A stretch of DNA of 64,000 nucleotides, from assembly GCF_011388215.1 (NCBI RefSeq), contig NZ_CP049989.1, positions 434,001 to 498,000 on the forward strand. The letters run 5' to 3'. Below, one piece after another: positions 48,025 to 58,042 of this stretch. Under the pieces are notes generated by a model. The model had not been told where the DNA came from, searched no databases, and saw only the letters and a program-made list of their open reading frames with translations. Numbering within the stretch: position 1 is the first letter of the stretch; each line of letters begins with the position of its first letter. Position numbers and translations under genes: made by a program. This DNA is from Hydrogenophaga crocea. GTDB taxonomy: Bacteria > Pseudomonadota > Gammaproteobacteria > Burkholderiales > Burkholderiaceae_C.

Positions 48025-48435
48025 ATGAACCTTGCCACGCTCCACCTTCCCACCCGCCAGCTGCGCCAGGTGCTGGCCTTCGACGCCCTGGCCGGTGCGG
48101 GACTGGCCGCGCTGCACCTGGCGCTCGCCGCCCCGCTGGCGGCCTGGTTCGGCCTGTCCGAGGCCCTGCTCACCGCCATGGGCTGGGCCCTGCCGGTCTA
48201 CGCGCTGCTGGCCGGCCTGTTGGCGCGCCAGCGCACGCCCTCGCGCGCCTGGCTGCTGCTGCTGGTGCTGGGCAATCTGGGCTGGGCGCTGGCCTGCCTG
48301 GCGCTGGCCTGGGGCGGCACCGGGGTGACGCCGCTGGGCCAGGCCTACCTCACGGCGTTCGCGGTCGCGGTGCTGGTGCTGGCCGATCTGGAGTTCCTGG
48401 GCTGGCGGGCGCCCGGGCTGCGGCCGGCGGTGTGA
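48025..48435 (+). CDS. Small four-helix membrane protein
   Basis: A 136-residue protein of unknown function with four predicted membrane helices: about residues 12-35, 42-60, 70-90 and 98-120. The polar parts are very short (LARQRTPSRAW between helices two and three), so it is almost entirely embedded. AGGAG (48013-48017) lies seven bases before the ATG at 48025, which decides the start over an in-frame ATG at 47980. It is divergent from the XRE/MmyB gene and probably controlled by it. No family was identified with confidence. Confidence 0.75.
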   Translation: MNLATLHLPTRQLRQVLAFDALAGAGLAALHLALAAPLAAWFGLSEALLTAMGWALPVYALLAGLLARQRTPSRAWLLLLVLGNLGWALACLALAWGGTGVTPLGQAYLTAFAVAVLVLADLEFLGWRAPGLRPAV

Positions 48436-48534
48436 CGCAGCCCGTGCAGGGGGCAATCGGGCGCCGCGCTTGCGGTGTCTGCAGAAGGCCGCAGAATGGC
48501 CGCTCTGCGAACGATCTTCAGGAGAGACCCCCTC

Positions 48535-51414
48535 ATGAACGCCCCCACGCGTTTCGCGCACCCCTTCGCCCACACGCTCAAGACCTTCAACCCGTCGGCC
48601 GGCAAGTCCGGCCGGCTGTATTCGCTGCCGGCGCTGGCGCGCGAATTTCCCAATGTGCAGCGACTGCCGCAGGCGATCCGCATCGTGCTCGAGAGCGTGC
48701 TGCGCCATTGCGACGGCGAGCGCGTGACGCGCGAGCACGTGCAGCAGCTCGCGAACTGGTGGCCCAATGCACCGCGCACCGACGAGATTCCCTTCACCGT
48801 GGCGCGCGTGGTGCTGCAGGACTTCACCGGCGTGCCGCTGCTGGCCGACCTGGCCGCCATGCGCAGCACGGCCGAACGCCTGGGCCAGGACCCGAAGAAG
48901 ATCGAGCCGCTGGTGCCCGTCGATCTGGTGGTGGACCACTCGGTGATGGTGGACCACTACGGCACGAAGAACGCGCTTGACCTGAACATGAAGCTGGAGT
49001 TCCAGCGCAACCGCGAGCGCTATGGCTTCATGAAGTGGGGCATGCAGGCCTTCGACACCTTCGGTGTGGTGCCGCCGGGCTTCGGCATCGTGCACCAGGT
49101 GAACCTCGAGTACCTCGCGCGCGGCGTGCACATGAAGGGCGGGCTCTACTACCCCGACACGCTGGTGGGCACCGACAGCCACACCACCATGATCAACGGC
49201 ATCGGCGTGGTGGGCTGGGGGGTGGGCGGCATCGAGGCCGAGGCCGCGATGCTGGGCCAGCCGGTGTACTTCCTCACGCCCGACGTGGTGGGCTTCGAGC
49301 TCACCGGGCGCCTGCGCGGCGGCGTCACGGCCACCGACCTGGTGCTCACGGTGACCGAGATCCTGCGCCAGCACAAGGTGGTGGGCAAGTTCGTTGAATT
49401 CTTCGGCGAGGGCACGGCCTCGCTCACGCTGCCCGACCGCGCCACCATCGCGAACATGGCGCCCGAGTACGGGGCCACCATGGGCTTCTTCCCGGTGGAC
49501 GAAAAAACCATCGACTACTTCCGCGGCACGGGCCGCAGCAAGGCCGAGATCGAGGCCTTCGAGGCCTACTTCCGCGCCCAGGGCCTGTTCGGCGTGCCGC
49601 GCCGCGGCGACATCGATTATTCGCAGGTGGTCACGCTCGACCTGGGCAAGGTCACGCCCAGCCTGGCCGGCCCCAAGCGTCCGCAGGACCGCATCGAACT
49701 GGGCAAGGTGGCCGAGCAGTTCTGCACCCTGTTCAGCCTGCCCAGCGCGCAGAACGGCTTCAACCGCCCGGCCGAGCTGCTGCACACGCGCTACCTCGCC
49801 GAGCCCGAGGCGTCGCCACCGCCCACGCCCGAGGTCAAGCCCACGCCCGAGGGCGCGCCGCGCTACGAGGCCGAGATGGTGTCGAACCGGCCGGTGCGCG
49901 CCAAGGCCCCGGCCGCGCCCGCGCCCGAGACCCAGCTCACCATCGGCAACGGCGACGTGCTGATCGCGGCCATCACGAGCTGCACCAACACCAGTAACCC
50001 CGGTGTGCTGCTGGCCGCGGGTCTGCTGGCCAAGAAGGCGGTCGAGAAGGGGCTCAAGGTCAAGCCGCACATCAAGACCTCGCTCGCGCCGGGCTCGCGC
50101 ATCGTCACCGAGTACCTGAGCAAGACCGGGCTGCTGCCCTACCTCGAGAAGCTGGGCTTCGCGCTCGCGGGCTACGGCTGCACCACCTGCATCGGCAACG
50201 CGGGCGACCTCGCGCCCGAGCTCAACGCGGTGATCGTCGAGAACGACCTGGTGTGTGCCGCGGTGCTCTCGGGCAACCGCAACTTCGAGGCCCGCATCCA
50301 CCCCAACCTCAAGGCCAACTTCCTCGCGAGCCCGCCGCTGGTGGTGGCCTACGCCATCGCGGGCAACGTGATGATCGACCTCATGAGCCAGCCCGTGGGC
50401 CAGGGCAAGGGTGGCAAGCCCGTGTACCTGGGCGACATCTGGCCCAGCAGCGACGAGATCCACGCGCTCATGAAGAGCGCCATGAACGGCAAGGCCTACC
50501 GCGACAACTACGCGCTCGTGAAGAGCGAGCCCGGCGCGCTGTGGGAGGCCATTCCGGGCACGCGTGGCACCACCTACGACTGGCCGGCGAGCACCTACAT
50601 CGCCGAGCCGCCGTTCTTCGAGGGCTTCACGCTGGCCGAACGCGAACAGGCGGCGCCGGTGGCGGTGAAGGGCGCGCGCATCATGGCGCTGTTCGGCGAC
50701 TCGATCACCACCGACCACATCTCGCCCGCGGGCAACATCAAGGCCAGTTCGCCGGCCGGGCAGTGGCTGCAGGCGCAGCGCGTGCTGCCGGCCGACTTCA
50801 ACAGCTATGGCGCGCGCCGCGGCCACCACGAGGTGATGATGCGCGGCACCTTCGCGAACGTGCGCATCAAGAACCTCATGATCCCGGCCCGGCCGGACGG
50901 TTCGCGCGAGGAGGGCGGCGTCACGCTGCACCAGCCCACGCCCGCGGCCCGGGCCACCGGCGCGCGGCCCGAGAAGCTGCCGATCTACGACGCCGCCATG
51001 CGCTACATCGCCGAGGGCGTGCCCACGGTGATCTTCGCGGGCGAGGAGTACGGCACCGGATCGAGCCGCGACTGGGCCGCCAAGGGCACGCAGCTGCTGG
51101 GCATCAAGGCCGTGATCGCGCGCAGCTTCGAGCGCATCCACCGCAGCAACCTCGTGGGCATGGGCGTGCTGCCGCTGCAGTTCAAGCCCGGCGACTCGTG
51201 GGAGTCGCTGGGCCTGCGCGGCGACGAGACGGTGGAGGTGCTGCCCGACCCCGGGCTGCGGCCGCAGAGCGAGGCCCGGCTGGTGATCACCAGCGCCGAC
51301 GGCCAGCGGCGCGAGGTCGCGGTCACGCTGCGCATCGACACCCCGGTCGAGGTCGACTACTACCGGGCCGGCGGCATTCTCCCGTACGTCCTGCGGCAAT
51401 TGTTGACCGCTTGA
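48535..51414 (+). CDS. acnA: Aconitate hydratase A
   Basis: A 959-residue aconitase of the AcnA/IRP type, about 70 residues longer than E. coli AcnA. The cluster cysteines are in [18 protein letters not shown] and [38 protein letters not shown] and [20 protein letters not shown] are also typical, and the C-terminal swivelling domain carries [20 protein letters not shown]. The extra length is mainly a proline-rich insert near residues 424-470 ([17 protein letters not shown]). GGAGAGACC precedes the ATG at 48535. It is the second aconitase in the window, 4 kb after acnB. Confidence 0.96.
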   Translation: MNAPTRFAHPFAHTLKTFNPSAGKSGRLYSLPALAREFPNVQRLPQAIRIVLESVLRHCDGERVTREHVQQLANWWPNAPRTDEIPFTVARVVLQDFTGVPLLADLAAMRSTAERLGQDPKKIEPLVPVDLVVDHSVMVDHYGTKNALDLNMKLEFQRNRERYGFMKWGMQAFDTFGVVPPGFGIVHQVNLEYLARGVHMKGGLYYPDTLVGTDSHTTMINGIGVVGWGVGGIEAEAAMLGQPVYFLTPDVVGFELTGRLRGGVTATDLVLTVTEILRQHKVVGKFVEFFGEGTASLTLPDRATIANMAPEYGATMGFFPVDEKTIDYFRGTGRSKAEIEAFEAYFRAQGLFGVPRRGDIDYSQVVTLDLGKVTPSLAGPKRPQDRIELGKVAEQFCTLFSLPSAQNGFNRPAELLHTRYLAEPEASPPPTPEVKPTPEGAPRYEAEMVSNRPVRAKAPAAPAPETQLTIGNGDVLIAAITSCTNTSNPGVLLAAGLLAKKAVEKGLKVKPHIKTSLAPGSRIVTEYLSKTGLLPYLEKLGFALAGYGCTTCIGNAGDLAPELNAVIVENDLVCAAVLSGNRNFEARIHPNLKANFLASPPLVVAYAIAGNVMIDLMSQPVGQGKGGKPVYLGDIWPSSDEIHALMKSAMNGKAYRDNYALVKSEPGALWEAIPGTRGTTYDWPASTYIAEPPFFEGFTLAEREQAAPVAVKGARIMALFGDSITTDHISPAGNIKASSPAGQWLQAQRVLPADFNSYGARRGHHEVMMRGTFANVRIKNLMIPARPDGSREEGGVTLHQPTPAARATGARPEKLPIYDAAMRYIAEGVPTVIFAGEEYGTGSSRDWAAKGTQLLGIKAVIARSFERIHRSNLVGMGVLPLQFKPGDSWESLGLRGDETVEVLPDPGLRPQSEARLVITSADGQRREVAVTLRIDTPVEVDYYRAGGILPYVLRQLLTA

Positions 51415-51467
51415 GCCGGTTGCTGCATCCCGGCATCATGTGACCCACGGGTTCTTCGGGGGTCGCC

Positions 51468-52373
51468 ATGCGCCAGTCAGCGAAGTACAGCCCGTCGCGA
51501 CGCCCCGCCGCCCCCGAGGTGGCCGGGCCGGCGGCGGACGAGGGCATCAGCCAGGTTCGACAGCCAGGGCGCCTGCGCGCGGCGCTGGCGCGGCAGCTCT
51601 CGCAGCAGCGGCTGCTGTGGCTGGCCGTGGGCCTGCTCTCGGTGGCGCTCATCGCCACCATCTGGCAGCAGCGCAACGGCCCCGCGCCGCTCACGCAGAA
51701 GGCGATCGACGCCGCCGTGCTGCGCACGCTCACCACCCAGGTGATGCCCTCGCCCACGGCGCGCGCGGCCGAGAAGATCCGCCCCTCGGTGGTGCGCGTG
51801 CTCTCCTACAACCGCGACAAGGACGGCAAGGAGGACGAGTCGGGCGTGGGCACGGGTGTGGTGATCGTCGACAAGGGCGTGATCCTCACCAACCTGCACG
51901 TGGTGCAGGGTGCCGACCGGCTCAAGATCACCTTCGCCGACGGCACCGAGTCGGGCGCCAGCGTCACGGGCGCGCAGCCCGAGAACGACCTCGCCGTGCT
52001 GCAGGCCCACACCATTCCCGACGACCTCTCGGCCGCCACCATGCGCTCCACGGCCGACCTCGTGGCGGGCGACGGCGTGGTGGCCGTGGGCTTTCCCTTC
52101 GGCATCGGCCCCTCGGTGTCGGCCGGCGTGATCTCGGGCTTCAAACGCGAGTTCAAGTCGCCCGAAGGCAAGCAGGTCATCGGCAACCTGATCCAGTTCG
52201 ACGCCGCCGCCAACCCGGGCAATTCGGGCGGGCCGCTGGTCACCATGGACGGTGAGGTGGTCGGCATCGTCACCGGCATCCTCAATCCCACCAGCGCGCG
52301 CACCTTCGTGGGCATCGGTTTTGCCGTGCCCATCGAAAGCGCCGCGTCCGCCGCGGGGCTGCCCCCGTTCTGA
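51468..52373 (+). CDS. Membrane-anchored trypsin-like serine protease
   Basis: A 301-residue protein with one N-terminal membrane helix (RLLWLAVGLLSVALIATIW, about residues 45-63) and a trypsin-like domain in the periplasm. The catalytic triad is His in TNLHVVQGADRLK, Asp in PENDLAVLQAH and Ser in NPGNSGGPLVTMDG. There is no PDZ domain; the protein stops shortly after the protease fold at VPIESAASAAGLPPF, unlike mucD at 11024. The moxR gene follows after 22 bases, so it may be the first gene of that module. The substrate is unknown. Confidence 0.88.
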   Translation: MRQSAKYSPSRRPAAPEVAGPAADEGISQVRQPGRLRAALARQLSQQRLLWLAVGLLSVALIATIWQQRNGPAPLTQKAIDAAVLRTLTTQVMPSPTARAAEKIRPSVVRVLSYNRDKDGKEDESGVGTGVVIVDKGVILTNLHVVQGADRLKITFADGTESGASVTGAQPENDLAVLQAHTIPDDLSAATMRSTADLVAGDGVVAVGFPFGIGPSVSAGVISGFKREFKSPEGKQVIGNLIQFDAAANPGNSGGPLVTMDGEVVGIVTGILNPTSARTFVGIGFAVPIESAASAAGLPPF

Positions 52374-52395
52374 CATCCCCCCACCGGAGCGCTGC

Positions 52396-53400
<1,005 letters not shown>

Positions 53401-53405
53401 GCATG

Positions 53406-53482
53406 AGCCCCCACGCTCCGCACTTCGTGTCGTCGCTGCCCCCCGGGGGGGCGCAGGCCTCCCTTGGGGCGGCCCGGCGGGA
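53406..53482. repeat. Probable dispersed intergenic repeat (Comamonadaceae type)
   Basis: The moxR-DUF58 gap holds GCTCCGCACTTCG-like sequence, then the palindrome GCCCCCCGGGGGGGC (53438-53452), then CTTGGGGCGGCCCGGCGGGA. I recall sequences of this kind as common dispersed repeats in Comamonadaceae genomes; only this copy is in the window, so the call rests on memory. Confidence 0.45.
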
Positions 53483-53491
53483 GGCCTGACC

Positions 53492-54532
53492 ATGTTCGCC
53501 CGCCTGTTCGGCTCCCGCGCTCCGGCCAGCGCCGCACCGGCCGCCCCTGCGCCCGCGGTGCAGCGCGCCGAGGCGCTGCTGCGCCACCTCGAATGGACCG
53601 TGATGCGCCGGCTCGACGGCCTGCTGCAGGGCGACCACCGCACGCTCATGCGCGGCACCGGGCTCGACCTGGCCGACCTGCGCGAGTACCAGCTGCACGA
53701 CGACGTGCGCCACATCGACTGGAACGTGACCGCGCGGCTGCAGCAGCCGCACGTGCGCGTGTTCACCGAAGACCGCGAGATGGCGGCCTGGTTCCTGCTC
53801 GACCTCAGCCCCTCGGTCAACTTCGGCTCGGGCGAGCAGCGCAAGAGCGAGGTGCTGTTGCAGTTCACCGCCGTGCTCGCGCGGCTGATCTCGCGCCACG
53901 GCAACCGCGTGGGCGCCATGGTGTATGGCCAGCAGGGCCAGGCGCGTGTGAACGCCGTGCTGCCCGCGCGTGGCGGCCGGCTGCACGTGCTGCAGCTCAT
54001 GCAGCTGCTGATGCAGCCCGCCTCGCCCGCGGCGCACAAGCCCAGCGGCGAAGACGCCACGCGGCTGGGCGACCTGCTGCGCGGGGCCGCACTCAGCGTG
54101 CGCCAGCGCAGCACCGTGTTCGTGGTGTCCGACTTCATCAGCCAGCCCGGCTGGGAGCAGCCGCTGGGCGAGCTCGCGCGCCGCCACGACGTGGTGGCCG
54201 TGCGCCTGGTCGATCCGCTCGAACTCGAACTGCCCGACCTCGGCCTGATCCCGATCCGCGACGCCGAGACCGGCGAGCAGCTGATGGTGGACACGCACGA
54301 CAAGGGCTTTCGCCAGCGCTTCGCGCGCATCGCGGCGCAGCGCGAGGCCCAGCTGCGCGAGGGCCTGGCGCGCGCCGGCGTGGACACGCTCGAGCTCGGC
54401 ACCGACGACGACCTCGCCGACACCGTGCTGCGCTTCGTGGACATGCGCCACCAGCGCGTGCGCTTGAACCCGGGTGCGCGGCCCGTGCCCACGCAACTGC
54501 CGCGGCGCCAACGTGAAGGAGTCCGTGCATGA
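53492..54532 (+). CDS. DUF58 domain protein
   Basis: A 346-residue protein of the DUF58 family, found beside MoxR ATPases. The typical motif is LREYQLHDDVRHIDWNVTAR near residues 63-82, followed by a VWA-like fold with FLLDLSPSVNFGSGEQRKSE. The N-terminal [17 protein letters not shown] is low complexity. No membrane helix is evident, so it may be cytoplasmic or peripheral. It starts after GGGAGG nine bases upstream and overlaps the VWA gene by four bases at the end. The biochemical role is unknown. Confidence 0.9.
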   Translation: MFARLFGSRAPASAAPAAPAPAVQRAEALLRHLEWTVMRRLDGLLQGDHRTLMRGTGLDLADLREYQLHDDVRHIDWNVTARLQQPHVRVFTEDREMAAWFLLDLSPSVNFGSGEQRKSEVLLQFTAVLARLISRHGNRVGAMVYGQQGQARVNAVLPARGGRLHVLQLMQLLMQPASPAAHKPSGEDATRLGDLLRGAALSVRQRSTVFVVSDFISQPGWEQPLGELARRHDVVAVRLVDPLELELPDLGLIPIRDAETGEQLMVDTHDKGFRQRFARIAAQREAQLREGLARAGVDTLELGTDDDLADTVLRFVDMRHQRVRLNPGARPVPTQLPRRQREGVRA

Positions 54533-55599
54533 ACAACCTGCCGCCCGTGAGCTTTCTGTGGCCGCAGTTCCTGTGGCTGCTGCTGGCGCTGCCGCTGCTG
54601 GTGCTGCTGTACTGGTGGCTGCAGCGCCGGCGCAAGCAGACCGCGCTGCGCTACGCCAACCTGTCCATCGTGCGCGAGGCCATGGGCCGTGGCCCGGGCT
54701 GGCGTCGCCACCTGCCGCCCTTGCTGTTCCTGCTGGCCATCGCGGCCATGCTGCTGGCGGCCGCGCGGCCCATGGCGTCGATCACGTTGCCGTCCACGCA
54801 GCAGACCATCATCCTGGCCATGGACGTGTCGGGCAGCATGCGCGCCGAAGACGTGCAGCCCAACCGCCTGGTGGCCTCGCAGAACGCGGCCAAGGCCTTT
54901 CTGGCCGATCTGCCGCGCCACGTGAAGGTGGGCATCGTGGCCTTCGCGGGCTCGGCCCAGGTGGTGCAGCCGGTCACCCTCAGCCGCGAAGACCTCAACG
55001 CCGCGATCGACAAGTTCCAGCTGCAGCGCGCCACCGCCATCGGCAGCGCCATCGTGGTCTCGCTGTCCGAGCTGTTCCCGCAGCAGCGCATCAGCCTCAC
55101 CGACCTCACCTACAGCCGCAACACCGACCCGTTCGCGCCGCGCGGCCGCTCGCTCGACCAGCCGCGCGGCGAAGAAAAACCCTTCCAGCCCGTGGAGCCC
55201 GGCAGCTACAACTCGGCGGCCATCATCCTGCTCACCGACGGCCAGCGCACCACCGGCGTGGACACCGCCGAAGCCGCCAAGATGGCGGCCGAGCGCGGCG
55301 TGCGCGTGTACACCGTGGGCGTGGGCACGGTCGAGGGCGAGGTGATCGGCTTCGAAGGCTGGTCCATGCGCGTGCGGCTCGACGAGGACACGCTCAAGGA
55401 CGTGGCCCGCACCACGCGCGGCGAGTACTTCTACGCCGGCACGGCCGAGAACCTCAAGCAGGTCTACCAGTCGCTGAGCACCCGGCTCACGGTCGAGAAG
55501 AAGGAAACCGAGGTCGCGGGCCTGCTCGCGCTCGTGGCCTCGGTGCTCGCGCTGGCGGCCGCCACCCTGTCGTTGCTCTGGTTCAACCGCATCCTTTGA
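54529..55599 (+). CDS. VWA domain membrane protein (BatA-like)
   Basis: A 356-residue protein with two N-terminal membrane helices (about 10-30 and 62-80) and one at the C-terminus (about 330-350). The VWA domain faces the periplasm and has an intact metal site: DVSGSM at 99-104, with threonine and aspartate ligands in TAIGSAIV and LLTDGQRTTG. It is similar to BatA of the Bat/aerotolerance operons. batB, batC and batD partners are not found downstream; the next gene is an unrelated monooxygenase. It is coupled to DUF58 by a four-base overlap. Confidence 0.92.
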   Translation: MNNLPPVSFLWPQFLWLLLALPLLVLLYWWLQRRRKQTALRYANLSIVREAMGRGPGWRRHLPPLLFLLAIAAMLLAAARPMASITLPSTQQTIILAMDVSGSMRAEDVQPNRLVASQNAAKAFLADLPRHVKVGIVAFAGSAQVVQPVTLSREDLNAAIDKFQLQRATAIGSAIVVSLSELFPQQRISLTDLTYSRNTDPFAPRGRSLDQPRGEEKPFQPVEPGSYNSAAIILLTDGQRTTGVDTAEAAKMAAERGVRVYTVGVGTVEGEVIGFEGWSMRVRLDEDTLKDVARTTRGEYFYAGTAENLKQVYQSLSTRLTVEKKETEVAGLLALVASVLALAAATLSLLWFNRIL

Positions 55600-55638
55600 G
55601 CCGATTCGTGCGCCGCGCCGCTTGAGCACAATCGGCGC

Positions 55639-56847
55639 ATGGAAACCAGTGTGATCGTGGCCGGTGGCGGCATCGGCGGTCTCGCGGCGGCCCTGGCGCT
55701 GTCGCGTGCGGGCGTGTCGCCCACCCTGCTCGAACAGGCCGAGGCCTTCGGCGAGGTGGGCGCGGGCCTGCAGCTCGGGCCCAACGCCGTGCGCGTGCTG
55801 GCCGACTGGGGCCTGCGCGCCGCGCTCGACGCGGTGGCCGCGTACCCCGACGAGCTGCGTGTGCGCGACGCGGGCCGGGGCCGCGCGCTCGGCGGCCTGC
55901 GCCTGGGCCACGCCTTCGCCGAGCGCTACGGCCGACCCTACGCCAGCCTGCACCGCGCCGACCTGCACGCCCTGTTGCTGCAGGCGCTGCGCTCGCAGAC
56001 CGGTGCGCGCCTGCACCTGGGCAGCCGTCTGGTGTCGGTGGCCGAGCAGGGCGACACGGTGCGCCTCGAACGGGCCGACGGCAGTGCCCTCGAGACGCCG
56101 GCCCTGATCGGCTGTGACGGCCTCTGGAGCCGCGTGCGCTCGGCCGTGACCGGCGATGCGCCCCCGCGCCCCACGGGCCACCTCGCCTACCGCGGCCTGA
56201 TCGCCGCGGCCGACCTGCCAGCGCCCCTGCGCGCGGCGCGCGTGTCGGTGTGGCTGGGCCCGCGCCTGCACGTGGTGCACTACCCGGTGCGCCGCGGCGA
56301 GGCCTTCAACCTGGTGGCCGTGGTGCACGGCGCGGCCGAGGGCGGGCCGCGCGATGCGCGCAGCTGGTCCGAGCCCGCCACGCTGGCCGAGCTGCAGGCC
56401 GCGCTGGGCCCGGTGCACGCCGAGCTCGCGGCCTGGCTGCATGCGGTGCCCGCATGGACCCGCTGGGTGCTGCACGACCGCGAACCGCTGGCGGGGCCGC
56501 AGGCCATGGCGCGCGGCCGCATAGCCCTGCTCGGCGACGCCGCCCACCCCATGCGGCCCTACCTCGCGCAGGGCGCGGCCATGGCGCTCGAAGACGCCTG
56601 GACGCTGGGCCGGCTGCTGCAGGGGCGCGCCTCGCCCGACTGGGCCTCGCACTTCGCGCGCTACGCGGCGCTGCGCTGGGCGCGCAACGCCCGCGTGCAG
56701 CGGCGCTCGCGCCGCAATGGCGGCATTTTTCACGCGCAGGGCCCGCTGCGCTGGGCGCGCGACGCGGCCATGGCCGTGCTCGGTGAGCGCCTGTTGGACA
56801 ATGCCTGGCTGTACAACGGTCCCGCCGCGCCGGAGCGCGCGCGCTGA
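55639..56847 (+). CDS. FAD-dependent aromatic monooxygenase
   Basis: A 402-residue flavoprotein monooxygenase of the salicylate hydroxylase / 3-hydroxybenzoate 6-hydroxylase type. The FAD fold is VIVAGGGIGGLAAALALSRAG, the DG motif is IGCDGLWSRVRSAVTGD, and the GD motif is IALLGDAAHPMRPYLAQGA. The substrate is unknown. A CACAAT hexamer six bases before the ATG suggests a leaderless transcript. A Bug solute-binding protein gene follows after 30 bases and could supply the substrate, by inference. Confidence 0.9.
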   Translation: METSVIVAGGGIGGLAAALALSRAGVSPTLLEQAEAFGEVGAGLQLGPNAVRVLADWGLRAALDAVAAYPDELRVRDAGRGRALGGLRLGHAFAERYGRPYASLHRADLHALLLQALRSQTGARLHLGSRLVSVAEQGDTVRLERADGSALETPALIGCDGLWSRVRSAVTGDAPPRPTGHLAYRGLIAAADLPAPLRAARVSVWLGPRLHVVHYPVRRGEAFNLVAVVHGAAEGGPRDARSWSEPATLAELQAALGPVHAELAAWLHAVPAWTRWVLHDREPLAGPQAMARGRIALLGDAAHPMRPYLAQGAAMALEDAWTLGRLLQGRASPDWASHFARYAALRWARNARVQRRSRRNGGIFHAQGPLRWARDAAMAVLGERLLDNAWLYNGPAAPERAR

Positions 56848-56877
56848 CGGTCCCCTTTCCCTGCCCCGGAGACACCC

Positions 56878-57867
56878 ATGAGCCTGCCCCCCGTCAACCG
56901 CCGCCATGTCCTGGCCACCGGCGCCGCCCTGGCCGCCGCCAGCGCCCTGCCCATGGCGCATGCGCAAGCCACGGCCTGGCCCAACCGGCCGCTCAAGATC
57001 GTGGTCGGCTTTCCGGGCGGCTCCTCGCCCGACCTCATGGCCCGCACCATCGCCGAGCCGCTGCAGCAGGCCCTGGGCCAGCCCGTGGTGATCGACAACC
57101 GGCCCGGCGCGGGCGGCAACATCGGCGCGGCCCTGGTGGCGCGCGCCGACGACGACCACACCATCGGGCTGATGATCAACGGCAACATGACGATCGCCAA
57201 GATCCTCAACCCCGCCGCCACCTACGACCCCCTGACCGATCTCACGCCGGTGTCGCTGCTCGCGGTGGCGCCGCTGGTGCTGGCCGGTGCGCCCGGCACG
57301 CCCGCCGATCCGCGCGCCTTCCTGCAGGCCGCGCGCACGAACGGCGACAAGTGGAACTACGGCACGCCCGGCGTGGGCACCGTGGCCCACCTGGGCATGG
57401 AACTGCTCAAGTCGCGCGCGGGCCTGGGCGCGGTGCACGTGCCGTACCCGGGCAACCCGCAGGTCATCACCGGCATGATCGGCGGCCAGATCCAGATGGC
57501 GCTGCTGCCGCCGGGCCTGGCGATGCCGCAGATCAAGGCCGGCAAGCTGCACGCCGTGGGCGTGACCTCGGCGGGCCGCAGCGCCGTGGTGCCCGAGGTG
57601 CCCAGCCTGGCCGAGGCCGGCCTCAAGGACTTCCAGCTCGAGATCTGGAACGCCGTGGCCGCGCCCAACAGCCTGCCCAAGGCGCACGTGAACCGGCTGG
57701 CCGCGCTGCTCGCCGACATCGTGCGCCGCCCCGAGGTGCGCGAGAAGATCCTCAACCAGGGCTGGGCCGTGGCCGGCACCTCGGCCGAGGGCCTGGCGCG
57801 CCGCATCAAGGCCGACACCGACACCATGGCCGCGGTCATCCGGCGCAACAACATCCGCCCGAACTGA
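56878..57867 (+). CDS. Bug-family tripartite tricarboxylate transporter substrate-binding protein
   Basis: A 329-residue periplasmic binding protein. The signal peptide has a twin-arginine look: NRRHVLATGAALAAASALPM, with cleavage likely at AHAQ (residue 29). The mature part begins ATAWPNRPLKIVVGFPGGSS, the Bug family signature, followed by PVVIDNRPGAGGNIGAALVA. No TctA or TctB membrane genes are nearby, as is usual for orphan Bug proteins of Burkholderiales. The ligand, probably an organic or aromatic acid, cannot be told. It likely belongs with the monooxygenase gene. Confidence 0.94.
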   Translation: MSLPPVNRRHVLATGAALAAASALPMAHAQATAWPNRPLKIVVGFPGGSSPDLMARTIAEPLQQALGQPVVIDNRPGAGGNIGAALVARADDDHTIGLMINGNMTIAKILNPAATYDPLTDLTPVSLLAVAPLVLAGAPGTPADPRAFLQAARTNGDKWNYGTPGVGTVAHLGMELLKSRAGLGAVHVPYPGNPQVITGMIGGQIQMALLPPGLAMPQIKAGKLHAVGVTSAGRSAVVPEVPSLAEAGLKDFQLEIWNAVAAPNSLPKAHVNRLAALLADIVRRPEVREKILNQGWAVAGTSAEGLARRIKADTDTMAAVIRRNNIRPN

Positions 57868-58042
57868 AGCGCGGGCACGCGCGCCCGTGCCTCCCCCAGC
57901 TGAGTGATGGGTGGTGGCGGGCGCGCGCCGGAAAGCGACTAAGCTGCCCGCCTTGGTGGGGGAGGCGGTGGGCCGCCGGCGCCCGGCCTGTCGGCCGGCC
58001 CGGGCAGGCGCCGGTGGCGCCCCGCCCAGGGAGAAACAGCGC

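Noticed and set aside
47959..51399. A minus-strand open frame of 1146 codons opposite acnA
   Set aside because: It is the GC-skew shadow of acnA, with no recognisable motif.
57874..57891. Hairpin GGCACG/CGTGCC after the Bug gene as a terminator
   Set aside because: The stem is short and lacks a T-run, so it was not listed.
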